Assembly: GCF_014349155.1 (NCBI RefSeq)
Contig: NZ_JACSIT010000100.1
Span: 304,093 to 368,092 of the forward strand
Length of the DNA stretch: 64,000 nucleotides
Source of the DNA: Neolewinella lacunae
GTDB taxonomy: Bacteria; Bacteroidota; Bacteroidia; Chitinophagales; Saprospiraceae
Direction of reading: 5' to 3'
The translations under genes were made by a program, and so were the position numbers. Positions 41,560-51,000 of the stretch are shown piece after piece. Under the pieces are notes generated by a model, which was given only the letters and a program-made list of their open reading frames with translations, was not told the origin of the DNA and did not search any database. The stretch's first letter is position 1; every line of letters begins with the position of its first letter.

Positions 41560-42918
41560 ATGAAGTTTTTTGGCAGAGAAAATGACCTTGCGGAACTAAG
41601 GAAGATCCGGGAAGCGAGTAAGACCCAAAGTCGGATGACCGTAGTTACGGGCCGCCGTCGCATTGGGAAAACCCGTTTAATCCTCGAAAGTCTTGCGGGA
41701 GAAGAATACCTGTATTTCTTCGTAACCCGGCAAGACGAACAGCTTTTGTGTGCCCAATTTGTCGAACAGCTCAGTCGTGTCCTCGGCATTGATGTTTATC
41801 AGCCCTACACGGAGTTCCGCAACGTGTTTCGCTTTCTAATGGAACTGGCGCATACCCGCCACATCAACCTGGTGATTGACGAGTTTCAAGAATTCACGCG
41901 CATCAACCCAGCGATCTACGGGTTTGTGCAGCAGTATTGGGACCTCAACAAAGACAAGGCAAAGATTAATCTCATTCTGAGCGGGTCGGTACAAACGCAA
42001 ATGGTGAGGATCTTCGATAGTTACCAGGAGCCACTCTACGGGCGGGCCAGCGCAAAGTTTTTCATCGGCCCGCTCTCCGTTGCCACTCTCCACGAAATAA
42101 TGCATGCCTACGCTCCAAATTATACGGCATTCGATTTTTTGACCCTCTACGCCATAACTGGTGGTGTTCCCTACTACGTCGAAGTACTGGCCGACGATCA
42201 AGCACTTTCTTACGATCTGATACTGAAGCACCTGCTGAAACACCAATCCATCTTTTTACCAGAGGGAAATTTTTTGCTCGTGCAAGAATTCGGTAAAGAC
42301 TATGGCACCTATTTTTCTGTCCTTGCCCTGATAGCTAATGGCCAAACAACCCGTGGAAAAATAGAAAGCGTCCTACAACGGCCAGTGGGCGGGTACCTGA
42401 CAAAGCTCAAAGATGAATACCAGATCATTGATCGTTTACGGCCGGTGTTCAGCAAGGAAGGGACTACCAATGTCCGGTATTTTATTGACGATAACTTTCT
42501 ACGCTTCTGGTTCCGGTTCATCCACAAATACGATGGCCCAATAGAAACAAGAAACTTCGCCTACGTCCGGCAAATCATTGACCGGGATTTCAAAACTTTT
42601 GCGGGCCCCATTTTGGAAAAACTCATCCGCCAAAAACTAGCTGAAAGCCACCAATTCTCGCACATTGGGAACTATTGGGAACGCGGCAACCAGAACGAAA
42701 TAGACGTCATCGCCTACAACGAACTCACCAAAAAAGCGGTCATTGGAGAAGTGAAAATGGACCCCAGAAATGTTTCTATTGATGTCTTACGCCTAAAGGC
42801 CCAGGAAATCATCCGCAAACTGAGCGGTTACGAAGTTAAGTACCAGTCTTTCTCGCTCCAGGACGTGCTAAAAGAACCCATCGCTGGCCAAAAAAATGGC
42901 CAAAACCCGGAGCAATAA
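41560..42918 (+). CDS. AAA ATPase with C-terminal DUF234 nuclease-like domain
   Basis: A 452-residue STAND-like archaeal-type ATPase. Walker A GRRRIGKT is at about 31-38 (VVTGRRRIGKTRLI) and Walker B in INLVIDEFQEF; the arginine-containing ILSGSVQTQMVRIF and YGRASAKFFIGPLS follow. The C-terminal ~120 residues match DUF234: YFIDDNFLRFWFRFIHKYDG, then the PD-(D/E)XK-like Glu380, Asp382 (NEIDVIAYNE) and Glu397-Val-Lys399 (GEVKMDPRN). Members are widespread in mobile or accessory regions; the function is unknown and a defence or toxin role is only a guess. AT-richer than flanking genes, suggesting acquisition. Confidence 0.9.
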   Translation: MKFFGRENDLAELRKIREASKTQSRMTVVTGRRRIGKTRLILESLAGEEYLYFFVTRQDEQLLCAQFVEQLSRVLGIDVYQPYTEFRNVFRFLMELAHTRHINLVIDEFQEFTRINPAIYGFVQQYWDLNKDKAKINLILSGSVQTQMVRIFDSYQEPLYGRASAKFFIGPLSVATLHEIMHAYAPNYTAFDFLTLYAITGGVPYYVEVLADDQALSYDLILKHLLKHQSIFLPEGNFLLVQEFGKDYGTYFSVLALIANGQTTRGKIESVLQRPVGGYLTKLKDEYQIIDRLRPVFSKEGTTNVRYFIDDNFLRFWFRFIHKYDGPIETRNFAYVRQIIDRDFKTFAGPILEKLIRQKLAESHQFSHIGNYWERGNQNEIDVIAYNELTKKAVIGEVKMDPRNVSIDVLRLKAQEIIRKLSGYEVKYQSFSLQDVLKEPIAGQKNGQNPEQ

Positions 42919-42962
42919 ACCTGGGGATTTCCAGTTTCATCGCGCCGCGTCTTGGCCAAGGG

Positions 42963-42989
42963 AGCACTGAAAACGTTCAGCTCAGTGCT
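42963..42989. terminator. Hairpin between convergent genes
   Basis: Arms AGCACTGA (42963-42970) and TCAGTGCT (42982-42989), 11-base loop, no clear T-run on either strand. It is between the ATPase and the beta-barrel protein gene. Confidence 0.35.
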
Positions 42990-43027
42990 ATCGGTAATGG
43001 ACTTTCGTCCAGGTGATGTCGGTGTGC

Positions 43028-43651
43028 CTAGTTGCCGAGGGGCACCAAAACACCACCGTTGATGCCAATAGAGCGTTGGCGGATTTCGGAGTCATCAAGG
43101 TCAGATTGGTCGCTGAAGCTGCCGTTGTAGCGGCCTTCCACGAAGAGCTTGAGGCCCAGGTCGATGGTCAGACCAGCTACGCCAGCGAACTGGAGTTCTC
43201 CGCGATTGATGCGGTCGGCGTCGAAGTCAATGTCGGTCTCGTCACCAAGTACCGTCCGCTGTCCGGAAACAGCGTAGCTGAACATCGGGCCGGCCCCTAG
43301 GTAAAAGCCGAGGCCTTCTTCGCGGCCGAAGTTGAGTTTCAGCAGGCCACCGAGGTCGATGTAAGAGATGGTTTGGTCGAAGCTGCCAGCGGGTCCGAAA
43401 TCAGCGCTCAGAGAATATCCCCGGTTGAGGTAGTTCAGTTCGGGCTGGATGCTGATGAGGTCGGTGCCGAGGGGCAGGTCCAGAAAGATGCCCAACATCA
43501 GGTTGGTTTCGCCGTCGGTGTCAATCTCGGCGTTTTCGAAGTCAACTTTAGCGTTCGTGGAATTTACCCCGGCGCGGAGGCCGAAGTACTGGGCGGAAAG
43601 GCCGCTGGTGAGGAGGACGGCGGCGGCAAGTGTGAAGAATAATTTACGCAT
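43028..43651 (-). CDS. Outer-membrane beta-barrel protein (porin-like)
   Basis: A 207-residue outer-membrane protein. Signal peptide MRKLFFTLAAAVLLTSGLSA. Alternating strands follow: YFGLRAGVNSTNAKVDFENA, LMLGIFLDLPLGTDLISIQP, ELNYLNRGYSLSADFG, ISYIDLGGLLKLNFGREEGL, FYLGAGPMFSYAVSG and LGLKLFVEGRYNGSF, ending in SIGINGGVLVPLGN. This fits the PF13568-type outer-membrane beta-barrel family common in Bacteroidetes. Role unknown. Monocistronic. Confidence 0.88.
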   Translation of the reverse strand: MRKLFFTLAAAVLLTSGLSAQYFGLRAGVNSTNAKVDFENAEIDTDGETNLMLGIFLDLPLGTDLISIQPELNYLNRGYSLSADFGPAGSFDQTISYIDLGGLLKLNFGREEGLGFYLGAGPMFSYAVSGQRTVLGDETDIDFDADRINRGELQFAGVAGLTIDLGLKLFVEGRYNGSFSDQSDLDDSEIRQRSIGINGGVLVPLGN

Positions 43652-43793
43652 TGGGAAATATTTGGTTGGTTAAATTTTTAGGTTCAGTTGCTGGCGAGTG
43701 AATGGCGCGGCACGCAGCTGCTTGCTCGCCGATGTTGTTTCCTCAATAACCCGGATCGCCTGGCGCGTGTTCGACCATTGCTGATATCCCATA

Positions 43794-43829
43794 CTCCCCT
43801 TTTCGGGGGGGCGGGGGGAGCACCTGCGC
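43794..43829 (-). repeat. Interspersed element, copy 7 (partial, with C/G tract)
   Basis: The plus strand shows CTCCCC, TTTTC and a long G-tract, then GCACCTGCG at 43820-43829 followed by CTCTGGC rather than the full core. It is the reverse of the composite element at 11130, truncated or diverged at the core. Confidence 0.55.
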
Positions 43830-43883
43830 TCTGGCACCCGATCCAACAGTCTTATGGTGATGAGTAACTTTGGCCCGTTCCAG

Positions 43884-44615
43884 CTACAAATGCCGCCGCG
43901 CCGCTTCCAGGTCTTCCGGCGTATCGATGCCGATGCTGGGCAGGTCCGTAAGGCCTACCGCAATGGCGTAGCCCGCCGCCAGCCAGCGCAGCTGCTCCAG
44001 CGATTCGGCGGTCTCCAGGGTGGCGGGAGAAAGGGCCGTGAGCTGGGCCAAGACCTCCGCGCGGTAGGCGTAAAGCCCCAGGTGCTGAAGGTGCTGCCCG
44101 GCCTGCAGCCATTGCCCCAGGGGCACATCCCGCAAAAAAGGAATGGCGTGGCGGCTGAAGTACAAGGCCCGGCCCCGGGCGTCGCGCACCACTTTAACGA
44201 CGTTGGGGGAAAGCAGGGACTGCTCCTCCAAAATCGGGCGGGCCAGCGTGGCGATGGCCACCCCGGGATCCGCAAAAGGGGCCAGCACGGCCTCGATCTG
44301 CCGGGGATCGATGAAGGGCTCGTCACCCTGTACATTAACGATGATGGAAGCTTCCGGAAAACGGGCGGCCACCTCCGCCACGCGGTCCGTTCCACTGGGA
44401 TGCGTAGGGTCGGTCAGCTCCACCCGGCCGCCCCAGCTGCTGACGTGTTCCTGGATGCGCATGTCGTCGGTAGCCACAATAACCTCGTCCACGGCCGGGC
44501 AGGCCTGTACGCGCTCGTAGACGTGGCGGACCATCGACTTATCCCCCAGCGTGGCCAGGGGCTTGCCGGGGAAGCGGGTGCTGGCGTAGCGGGCGGGAAT
44601 GACGGCGAGGACCAA
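43884..44615 (-). CDS. kdsB: 3-deoxy-manno-octulosonate cytidylyltransferase KdsB
   Basis: A 243-residue enzyme activating Kdo with CTP for lipopolysaccharide core synthesis. Motifs: VLAVIPARYASTRFPGKPLA at the N-terminus, GDKSMVRHVYERV, EVIVATDDMRIQEHVSSWGG, TDPTHPSGTDRVAEVA, VNVQGDEPFIDPRQIEAVLA, YFSRHAIPFLRD and LYAYRAEVL, ending in the SIGIDTPEDLEAAR motif. Length normal. It follows the arginine decarboxylase gene by 12 bases and is probably cotranscribed from the promoter at 46045. Confidence 0.95.
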   Translation of the reverse strand: MVLAVIPARYASTRFPGKPLATLGDKSMVRHVYERVQACPAVDEVIVATDDMRIQEHVSSWGGRVELTDPTHPSGTDRVAEVAARFPEASIIVNVQGDEPFIDPRQIEAVLAPFADPGVAIATLARPILEEQSLLSPNVVKVVRDARGRALYFSRHAIPFLRDVPLGQWLQAGQHLQHLGLYAYRAEVLAQLTALSPATLETAESLEQLRWLAAGYAIAVGLTDLPSIGIDTPEDLEAARRHL

Positions 44616-44627
44616 GACGGCAGACTT

Positions 44628-46025
44628 TTAGTAACCGAGGATGCTGAGCATCGACTCCGCCGTTTGCCGGGGGTGCAGGATGCGGTCGGTGAGGTTGCCC
44701 TCGTCGTCCAGATCAATGATGATGTGCTGGGGGCTGGGGATCATGCAGTGCTTGATGCCGCCGTAGCCGGAGATGTTGTCCTGGTAAGCTCCGGTGTGGA
44801 AGAAGCCGAGGTAAAGCGGCTCGGTATCCTCCGGCTTGTTCATTGGCAGGTAAACCTGGCTTTCGTGGATCTCGCTGTTGTAGTAGTCGGAATTGTCGCA
44901 GCTCAAACCGCCGATGTTGACCCGGCGGTAATCGTGCTGCCACTTGTTGACGGGCAGGAGGATGAAGCGTTCGCCAATGCCCCAGGCATCGGGTAGGGTA
45001 GTCATCAGCGAATTGTCGATCATGTACCACATCTCACTGTCGTTCTGCTGTTTCTGCGTGATGACCGAGAAAATGGTTGCGCCGGATTCGCCAACGGTGT
45101 ACTTGCCAAATTCCGTGAAAATGTCGGGCTCGGGCACCTCCATCTCTTCGCAGGCCTCCAGGAGGTTGGAAACGATTTCCCGCACCATGTACTTGTAATC
45201 GAAGTCAAAACCCAGGCTGTTGCGGATGGGCATCCCGCCCCCGATGTTAAGGGCGTGGAGTTGCTCGGATTCCTGCTTGAGCGCACCGTAAAGGCGAACG
45301 GCTTTTTTGAGCTCGCCCCAGTAGTAAAGACTGTCTTTGATGCCGGTATCGACGAAGAAGTGGAGCATGTGGAGCTCCAGCTTGGGATTGTCCTTGATCC
45401 GTTCGCGGAACAGGGGGAGCACATCGGCCTCGCGCAGCCCCAACCGGCTGGTGTAGAACTCAAAATTGGGTTCTTCTTCGGTGGCCACGCGGATGCCCAC
45501 TTTACACTTTCCCACTACGTGCTCATCGTAATAATCCAGCTCGTGGGCGTTGTCTACCACGGCAATCACGTTGCTGAAGCCATCGTTGATCAGGCCGGTA
45601 ATGGCCCTGAGGTATTCGATAGGTTTGAAGCCGTTGCAGACCACCGTGATGGTCTTATCCAGCTTGCCCCGTTGGTAGAGCCGGCGGATGAGGTCGACGT
45701 CGTAGGCGGAGCTGATTTCCAGCTGTACGCCGTGGTCCAGGGCCTCCTCCACCACGTGGGCAAAGTGGCTGCTTTTGGTACAGTAGCAGTACTGGTAGCT
45801 GCCGGAATAGCCCTGGCTGCGCATGGCCCGGCTGAACAGGTTACGGGCCTCCTTGATCTTCCGGCCAATACTGGGCAGGTAGGTCAGTTTCATTGGCGTA
45901 CCGTACTTCCGGATCAGGTGGATCAGGGGTATGTTGTTGAAGGTCAGGTAACCGTTTTCAAGGTCGAACCCACTCTGGGGAAAGTAAAAAGTCTGATCAA
46001 TAAGATCGAAGTACTTATTTGCCAC
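44628..46025 (-). CDS. Arginine decarboxylase, Bacteroidetes type
   Basis: A 465-residue fold-type III PLP enzyme, shorter than enterobacterial SpeA. It matches the Bacteroidetes arginine decarboxylases that feed polyamine synthesis: KYFDLIDQTFYFPQSGFDLE, IHLIRKYGTPMKLTYLPSIG, PLP Lys84 in YQYCYCTKSSHFAHVVEEAL, LEISSAYDVDLIRRL, HFFVDTGIKDSLYYWGELKK, ALNIGGGMPIRNS and CDNSDYYNSE with the substrate-binding Cys and Asp, ending AYQDNISGYGGIKHCMIPSP. First gene of a likely two-gene operon with kdsB. Confidence 0.9.
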   Translation of the reverse strand: MANKYFDLIDQTFYFPQSGFDLENGYLTFNNIPLIHLIRKYGTPMKLTYLPSIGRKIKEARNLFSRAMRSQGYSGSYQYCYCTKSSHFAHVVEEALDHGVQLEISSAYDVDLIRRLYQRGKLDKTITVVCNGFKPIEYLRAITGLINDGFSNVIAVVDNAHELDYYDEHVVGKCKVGIRVATEEEPNFEFYTSRLGLREADVLPLFRERIKDNPKLELHMLHFFVDTGIKDSLYYWGELKKAVRLYGALKQESEQLHALNIGGGMPIRNSLGFDFDYKYMVREIVSNLLEACEEMEVPEPDIFTEFGKYTVGESGATIFSVITQKQQNDSEMWYMIDNSLMTTLPDAWGIGERFILLPVNKWQHDYRRVNIGGLSCDNSDYYNSEIHESQVYLPMNKPEDTEPLYLGFFHTGAYQDNISGYGGIKHCMIPSPQHIIIDLDDEGNLTDRILHPRQTAESMLSILGY

Positions 46026-46044
46026 CGGCGTATTTTTTGCGGGG

Positions 46045-46074
46045 CAAAAGTAAGGACCAACAACGGGATTTCAA
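46045..46074 (-). promoter_or_regulatory. Promoter of the arginine decarboxylase-kdsB operon
   Basis: On the minus strand, TTG (46074-46072), 19 bases, then TACTTTTG (46052-46045), a full match to TTG-N19-TAnnTTTG. The start codon is at 46025. Confidence 0.7.
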
Positions 46075-46173
46075 GAGGAGATTTTGCGAAGTAGGCTTTT
46101 CGGGCGGTTCGGGGGTAGGGCAGGGCAGTACCGGTCTCTCCGAAGACCGCGCAGGGTTAAAAGAAGGTGAAGT

Positions 46174-46251
46174 GGGCGCGGACGCAGGTGCTCCCCCCCG
46201 CCCCCCCGAAGGGGGGGAGAATGTTGGCCCCCCAACCCCCAAAGGGGGAGA
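46174..46251 (+). repeat. Interspersed element, copy 8, with two C/G hairpins
   Basis: Core GGGCGCGGACGCAGGTGC (46174-46191) followed by a long C-tract/G-tract hairpin and a second, shorter one (CCCCCAACCCCCAAAGGGGG region, 46228-46248). It lies between the decarboxylase promoter and the phosphatase stop, and is the longest copy in the window. Confidence 0.75.
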
Positions 46252-46272
46252 GCAAGGGAAGCAGGGGCCAGC

Positions 46273-47391
46273 TTATTTTACCGCCTCCAGCAGTGGCAGG
46301 CGGCCGCCGTGGAGGTCGCCCCGCCAGAATTTACCGTCTTCAATGAGCAGCACCTCGCCAATGGAACCGAACTTGATGCTGCTGTCTACGGCCAGCACTT
46401 TGCCGCCGAAGTAACTCTTTACCGCATCAAAGGAGGTGTGCCCCACCACGAGGTGTTCCGCTTCCACTTTTTTCAGAATGCGGTCTACGTCGCGATCCGT
46501 AAAATCGGAATCCACGAAGTAACCCCGGTACCACAAGGGGCCGTTGGCGCCGTGGAGCAGCTTGAGTTTGGGAGAGTCGCAGGTAGCGACGGTGGGGTTG
46601 ACGTCAATGAGGTGCTCGTGGTAGGTATCGTTGATTTTTTGCAGGGTGCTGACTTCCTTGAGCAGGTCGGGGCTGAAGCCTCCGTGGACGTACACGACAT
46701 TGTTGATGCGCACCGTCAGGGGCAGACTGCGCAGCCAGCGGCCCAGGTAGGTGTCTGGGCCATACAGGGATTGGTAGGACTTGCGCACCAGGGCAGTTGT
46801 GAGGAGGTAGCGCTTGTGGATGTAGCGGATGTCTCCGGCCAGGACCATCGTTTCGTGGTTGCCGAGGAGGAAGTGGACTTTGCCACCGGCGGCCTCGGCC
46901 TGTTGCTGGAGGTCGTGGATCATCCAGAGGGTGGCATTGACCTGGTCACCGCGGTCGAAGACGTCGCCGACGATTACCAGATGGCCTTCGCCAAAGGCCC
47001 AGTTGCGCTCTTCATCGATGATGCCCTGGGCCTGGAGGAGTTTGCGGGCCGTCTCGTACTGCCCGTGGATATCGCTCAGGGCGGCAACTTTCTTCACGTT
47101 TTGCCAATCGACTTGTCCTGAACGGCGGAAGGGCTGGTCGGGGAGGACGCTGCTGGCCCGGAAGCCCGGGAAATCGGGCAGCGTAGCCGCAGCGTGGTCT
47201 GCCCAGCGCACGGAGTCGGCGCGCCGCTCCTCCGGCCAGGTCCAGTAGCCCACCAGGTCTTCGCCTTGGTACACCAGATAGGGACCGTCGGGTTCACCGA
47301 CCTGAGCGCGCAGCAGGTTGGCAGAAAAGACCAAAAGGAGGGGGAGGAGGATGCGGCTTTGCAAGATCGGACGATTGAGTGAGAGGACCAC
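46273..47391 (-). CDS. Secreted metallophosphoesterase (Shewanella-like protein phosphatase type)
   Basis: A 372-residue calcineurin-like phosphatase. The N-terminus (NRPILQSRILLPLLLVFSAN) is a signal peptide, so it likely acts in the periplasm. The bimetallic centre is complete: VAALSDIHGQYETARKLLQA (D-x-H), HLVIVGDVFDRGDQV (GDxxDRG), VHFLLGNHETMVLAGDIRYI (GNHE), YVHGGFSPDLL and LVVGHTSFDAV (GHT). The arrangement fits Shewanella-like protein phosphatases, which can remove phosphate from Tyr or Ser/Thr residues. Monocistronic. Confidence 0.88.
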   Translation of the reverse strand: MVLSLNRPILQSRILLPLLLVFSANLLRAQVGEPDGPYLVYQGEDLVGYWTWPEERRADSVRWADHAAATLPDFPGFRASSVLPDQPFRRSGQVDWQNVKKVAALSDIHGQYETARKLLQAQGIIDEERNWAFGEGHLVIVGDVFDRGDQVNATLWMIHDLQQQAEAAGGKVHFLLGNHETMVLAGDIRYIHKRYLLTTALVRKSYQSLYGPDTYLGRWLRSLPLTVRINNVVYVHGGFSPDLLKEVSTLQKINDTYHEHLIDVNPTVATCDSPKLKLLHGANGPLWYRGYFVDSDFTDRDVDRILKKVEAEHLVVGHTSFDAVKSYFGGKVLAVDSSIKFGSIGEVLLIEDGKFWRGDLHGGRLPLLEAVK

Positions 47392-47444
47392 TGGAAAAAC
47401 CGAAACCGGGAGGCTTAAGCGGTTTTCCTTGCGTAAAGGGAATG

Positions 47445-47452
47445 CAAAATTA
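47445..47452 (-). promoter_or_regulatory. Putative -7 box of the phosphatase gene
   Basis: The minus strand reads TAATTTTG, matching TAnnTTTG, 54 bases before the start codon. The -33 position has CTG rather than TTG. Confidence 0.45.
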
Positions 47453-47599
47453 ACATCTACTGACGGTTAACAGTTTGTTAGCGCCAATTAAATTCCGTTT
47501 TTCGTCGGGAGGCCGGAATAAGCAGTGGGATTTTATCGCCTTCTCCTTGGTTGAGGGTGTCCCCACCCGAACCTCCCCCGCTATTTTGTCCGATCCCCG

Positions 47600-47617
47600 G
47601 CACCTGCGACCGCGCCC
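47600..47617 (-). repeat. Interspersed GCGCGGNCGCAGGTGC element, copy 9
   Basis: Plus strand GCACCTGCGACCGCGCCC, the reverse complement of the core with T at the variable position, the only such copy. Confidence 0.7.
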
Positions 47618-48061
47618 ACCAAAAGCCCGCATTCAAGTTCCCCTTCCTGGCTTTTGGTAAGATTTTAAGCAAAGCCACTTCGCACCCTCCACGCAACAGC
47701 AGCGTCGGGTTTTTTTGGGGCCACGCTAAAGGCTGATCTGCGGAAAAGAACGTTTGGCATTAAATTTGTTTTAAATGAAAAATTTAAGAATTAAGTTTTG
47801 CAATTTAAAAATTAATCAAATTATAAATTCGTTAATTCAACTTTTTGTGCACTCCGTCGCGTGCTTAGCTATCGGTTTAAGGGGGCGCAAATTGCCCCGG
47901 CAAAAGTGGGAAAAGGTGCCCCGGGCGCGTATCTTGTCCGTCCTTTCGCTACGGCGGGGGAAGGTGAAGGCCCCACCGGGTTGCTGACCCAAACTACAGA
48001 ACTTTTAATACCCACTCCACCAAGTCACTCCCGTTTTGGTGGGGCGACAACGTGAATTTGG

Positions 48062-51000
48062 ATGCGTTACGTAGCTGATACACCCCGTCCGGAAGGACTT
48101 TACACCCCCCACCTGGAGTCTGACGCCTGCGGAACCGGCTTTGTGGCCAACCTGAACGGCGTGGCTTCCCACCAGATCGTGGCCGATGCCCTGAAAATGC
48201 TGGCCGCCATGGAACACCGGGGCGCCTGTGGCTGTGAACCCAACAGTGGCGATGGGGCGGGGATCCTGGTGCAAGTGCCCCACGAATTTTTCAGCAAGAA
48301 ACTGGCCGCCATCGGTAAGGTCTTGCCCGAACACGGCAAGTACGGCGTAGGCATGTTGTTTTTGCCCGAAGAAAAGCAGCTGGCCGACCGCTGTCTTTTC
48401 CTCTTTGAAGACTACGCCGATGAGCTTGGCTTCGACCTCATTCACTACCGCAAGGTGCCGACCGACCACGAAGAGGTGGGCCCCACCAGCCGCAGTGTAG
48501 AGCCCCGCTTCCAACAGGTGTTCGTCAAGCCCCGCAAGCCGCTGGATCCCGCCGCACTGGAACGGCGGCTGTTCATCCTGCGCAAGTACGCCACCCACCG
48601 CATCCACACGACTTACCCCGAGACCCAGGACCAATTTTACCTGGCCAGCTTCAGCTACAAGACCATCGTCTACAAAGGACAACTGACCACCTGGCAGCTC
48701 CCCGGCTACTACACGGATTTGCAGGACATCGACTTCAAATCCGCCATCGCGCTCGTCCACAGCCGCTTTTCGACTAACACGGTGCCGAAGTGGAAGCTGG
48801 CCCAGCCCTTCCGCATGATCGCCCACAACGGGGAGATCAACACCATCCAGGGCAACGTCAACTGGTGGAAGAGCAAGGAAAGCCTCATCCGCAAAACCGC
48901 CCAGTTCACCACCGAAGAGCTCGACAAGATCTACCCCGTGTGCGGCACGGGCCTATCCGATTCGGCGAACTTCGATAACGTGCTGGAATTCCTTACCCTC
49001 AACGGCATCAGCATTCCCCAGGCGCTGATGATGATGGTGCCCGAAGCCTGGCAGCACGACGAGCTGATGCCCGACTATAAAAAGGCCTTTTACCAGTACA
49101 CGAAAGGCCTGATGGAGCCCTGGGACGGCCCGGCCTCGATCTGCTTTACCGACGGCATTCTGGTGGGCGCTACGCTGGACCGCAACGGCCTGCGCCCCAG
49201 CCGCTGGTGTTTAATGGACGACAACGTCCTGATCGTCGCCAGCGAAGCCGGTGCCTTGCCGGTAGACCAGTCGCGGGTGGTGCAGAAGGGCCGCCTGCAG
49301 CCCGGGCGAATTTTGGTGGCCGACTTAGAGGAGCACCGCATCATTGGCGACGAAGAGCTCAAGGAAGCCATTTGCCAGCGCCTGCCGTACCGGGAGTGGC
49401 TCACGGAGCACCGCATCACCCTGGAGGCCCTGCCACTCCGCCGCCGTGCCCCGGTGAGCATGGACGAAAAGACCCTCTTCCAGCGCCTCCAGTTGTTTGG
49501 CTACACCAAGGAAGACCTCAGCTTCCTGCTGGAGCCCATGATCAAAAGTGGCCAGGACCCCATCGGCTCGATGGGCGCGGATACGCCCCTGGCCCCGCTC
49601 AGTTTGCAGAGCCAGCACCTATCCAACTACTTCAAGCAGCTCTTTGCCCAGGTAACCAACCCGCCGATCGACCCCATCCGCGAACGCAGCGTGATGAGCC
49701 TCTACGCTATGCTCGGCGAAACGGGCAACATCATGGAAGCCAAGGCGGAAAATGCCAAGAACATTCACCTGGATTCGCCGGTCCTGACTAACGACGAGAT
49801 GGCCAAGATCAAGGAGATGCACCATCCTGATTTCCGGACTGGCGTCATCAATTCCCTCTTCCCGGTCGACGGCCAGGAAGGGCGGCTCGAAGCGGCCATC
49901 CGTCACCTGAAGTCACAGGCCGAGAGTATGGTCCGCAGTGGCTACAACATCCTGGTGATCTCCGACCGGGCGGCAGACAGCAACAACGCGCCCATTCCCA
50001 GCCTGCTGGCGACCGGAGCGGTGCACCACCACCTGGTTGGCCTGGGCCTGCGCGCCAAGACCAGCCTGGTCATTGAGGCGGGCGACGTGCGGGAAACCCA
50101 CCACTTCGCCACCCTGATTGGCTACGGCGCCAGCGCGATCAATCCTTACCTGACTTACGCGGCGCTGGCCGACCTCTACAACGCTGGCGTGTTCGACAGC
50201 GTCGACCCCGACCGCAAGGTGATCCTGACCATCTACCGCAAAGCCATTGGTAAGGGCCTGCTCAAGATCATGTCGAAGATCGGCATCTCCACCCTCCAGT
50301 CTTACCAGGGGGCGCAGATCTTCGAAATCCTGGGCCTGAACCACAATGTGGTGGACGACTGCTTCCGGGGCTCAATCAGCCGCATTGAGGGCATTGGCTA
50401 CGACGGTATTGCCCGCGAAGTGTTGGTGCGCCACCAGCTGGCCTACCCCGCCAAGCCGGTCATCAACCCCCAGTTGGAAGTCGGCGGCGTCTACCAGTGG
50501 AAACGCCGGGGCGAGGCCCATACGTTTAACCCCAAGAGCATCCACTACCTCCAGCTCGCCGCCCGCAAGAACGATGCTGCGGCGTACGAACTCTACAAAA
50601 AAGAAATCAACGATCAGACCCAGCGGGCCCTCACCCTTCGCGGTCTGCTGGCCTTCCGCAAGGGCGACCCCATTCCGCTGGAAGAGGTAGAATCCGCTGA
50701 GCAGATCATGACCCGCTTCGCCACCGGGGCGATGTCCTTCGGCTCCATCAGCTGGGAGGCGCACACGACCCTGGCCATTGCGATGAACAAAATCGGTGCC
50801 CGCTCCAACTCCGGGGAGGGCGGCGAAGATGAGGTCCGCTACGAAATCGACGAGTACGGTAACAACCGCCGCTCGGCCATCAAGCAGGTCGCTTCCGGCC
50901 GCTTTGGCGTCACGAGCCACTACCTGACGAACGCCGACGAAATTCAGATCAAAATGGCCCAAGGCGCAAAACCCGGCGAGGGCGGCCAATTGCCGGGGCA

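Larger units (their letters stand above)
47392..48061. other. Gene-free gap upstream of gltB
   Basis: I see no credible gene in 670 bases. It holds the -7 box of the phosphatase at 47445-47452, a copy of the interspersed element at 47600-47617, and an AT-rich stretch at about 47757-47850 with a TAAATTTG (47761-47768) that could be a distal gltB promoter although no TTG lies at 19 bases. Short reading frames here lack signals of coding. Confidence 0.6.

Noticed and set aside
47450..47736. Short open frames between the phosphatase and gltB
   Set aside because: Low-quality composition, overlapping frames on both strands, and a copy of the interspersed repeat inside.
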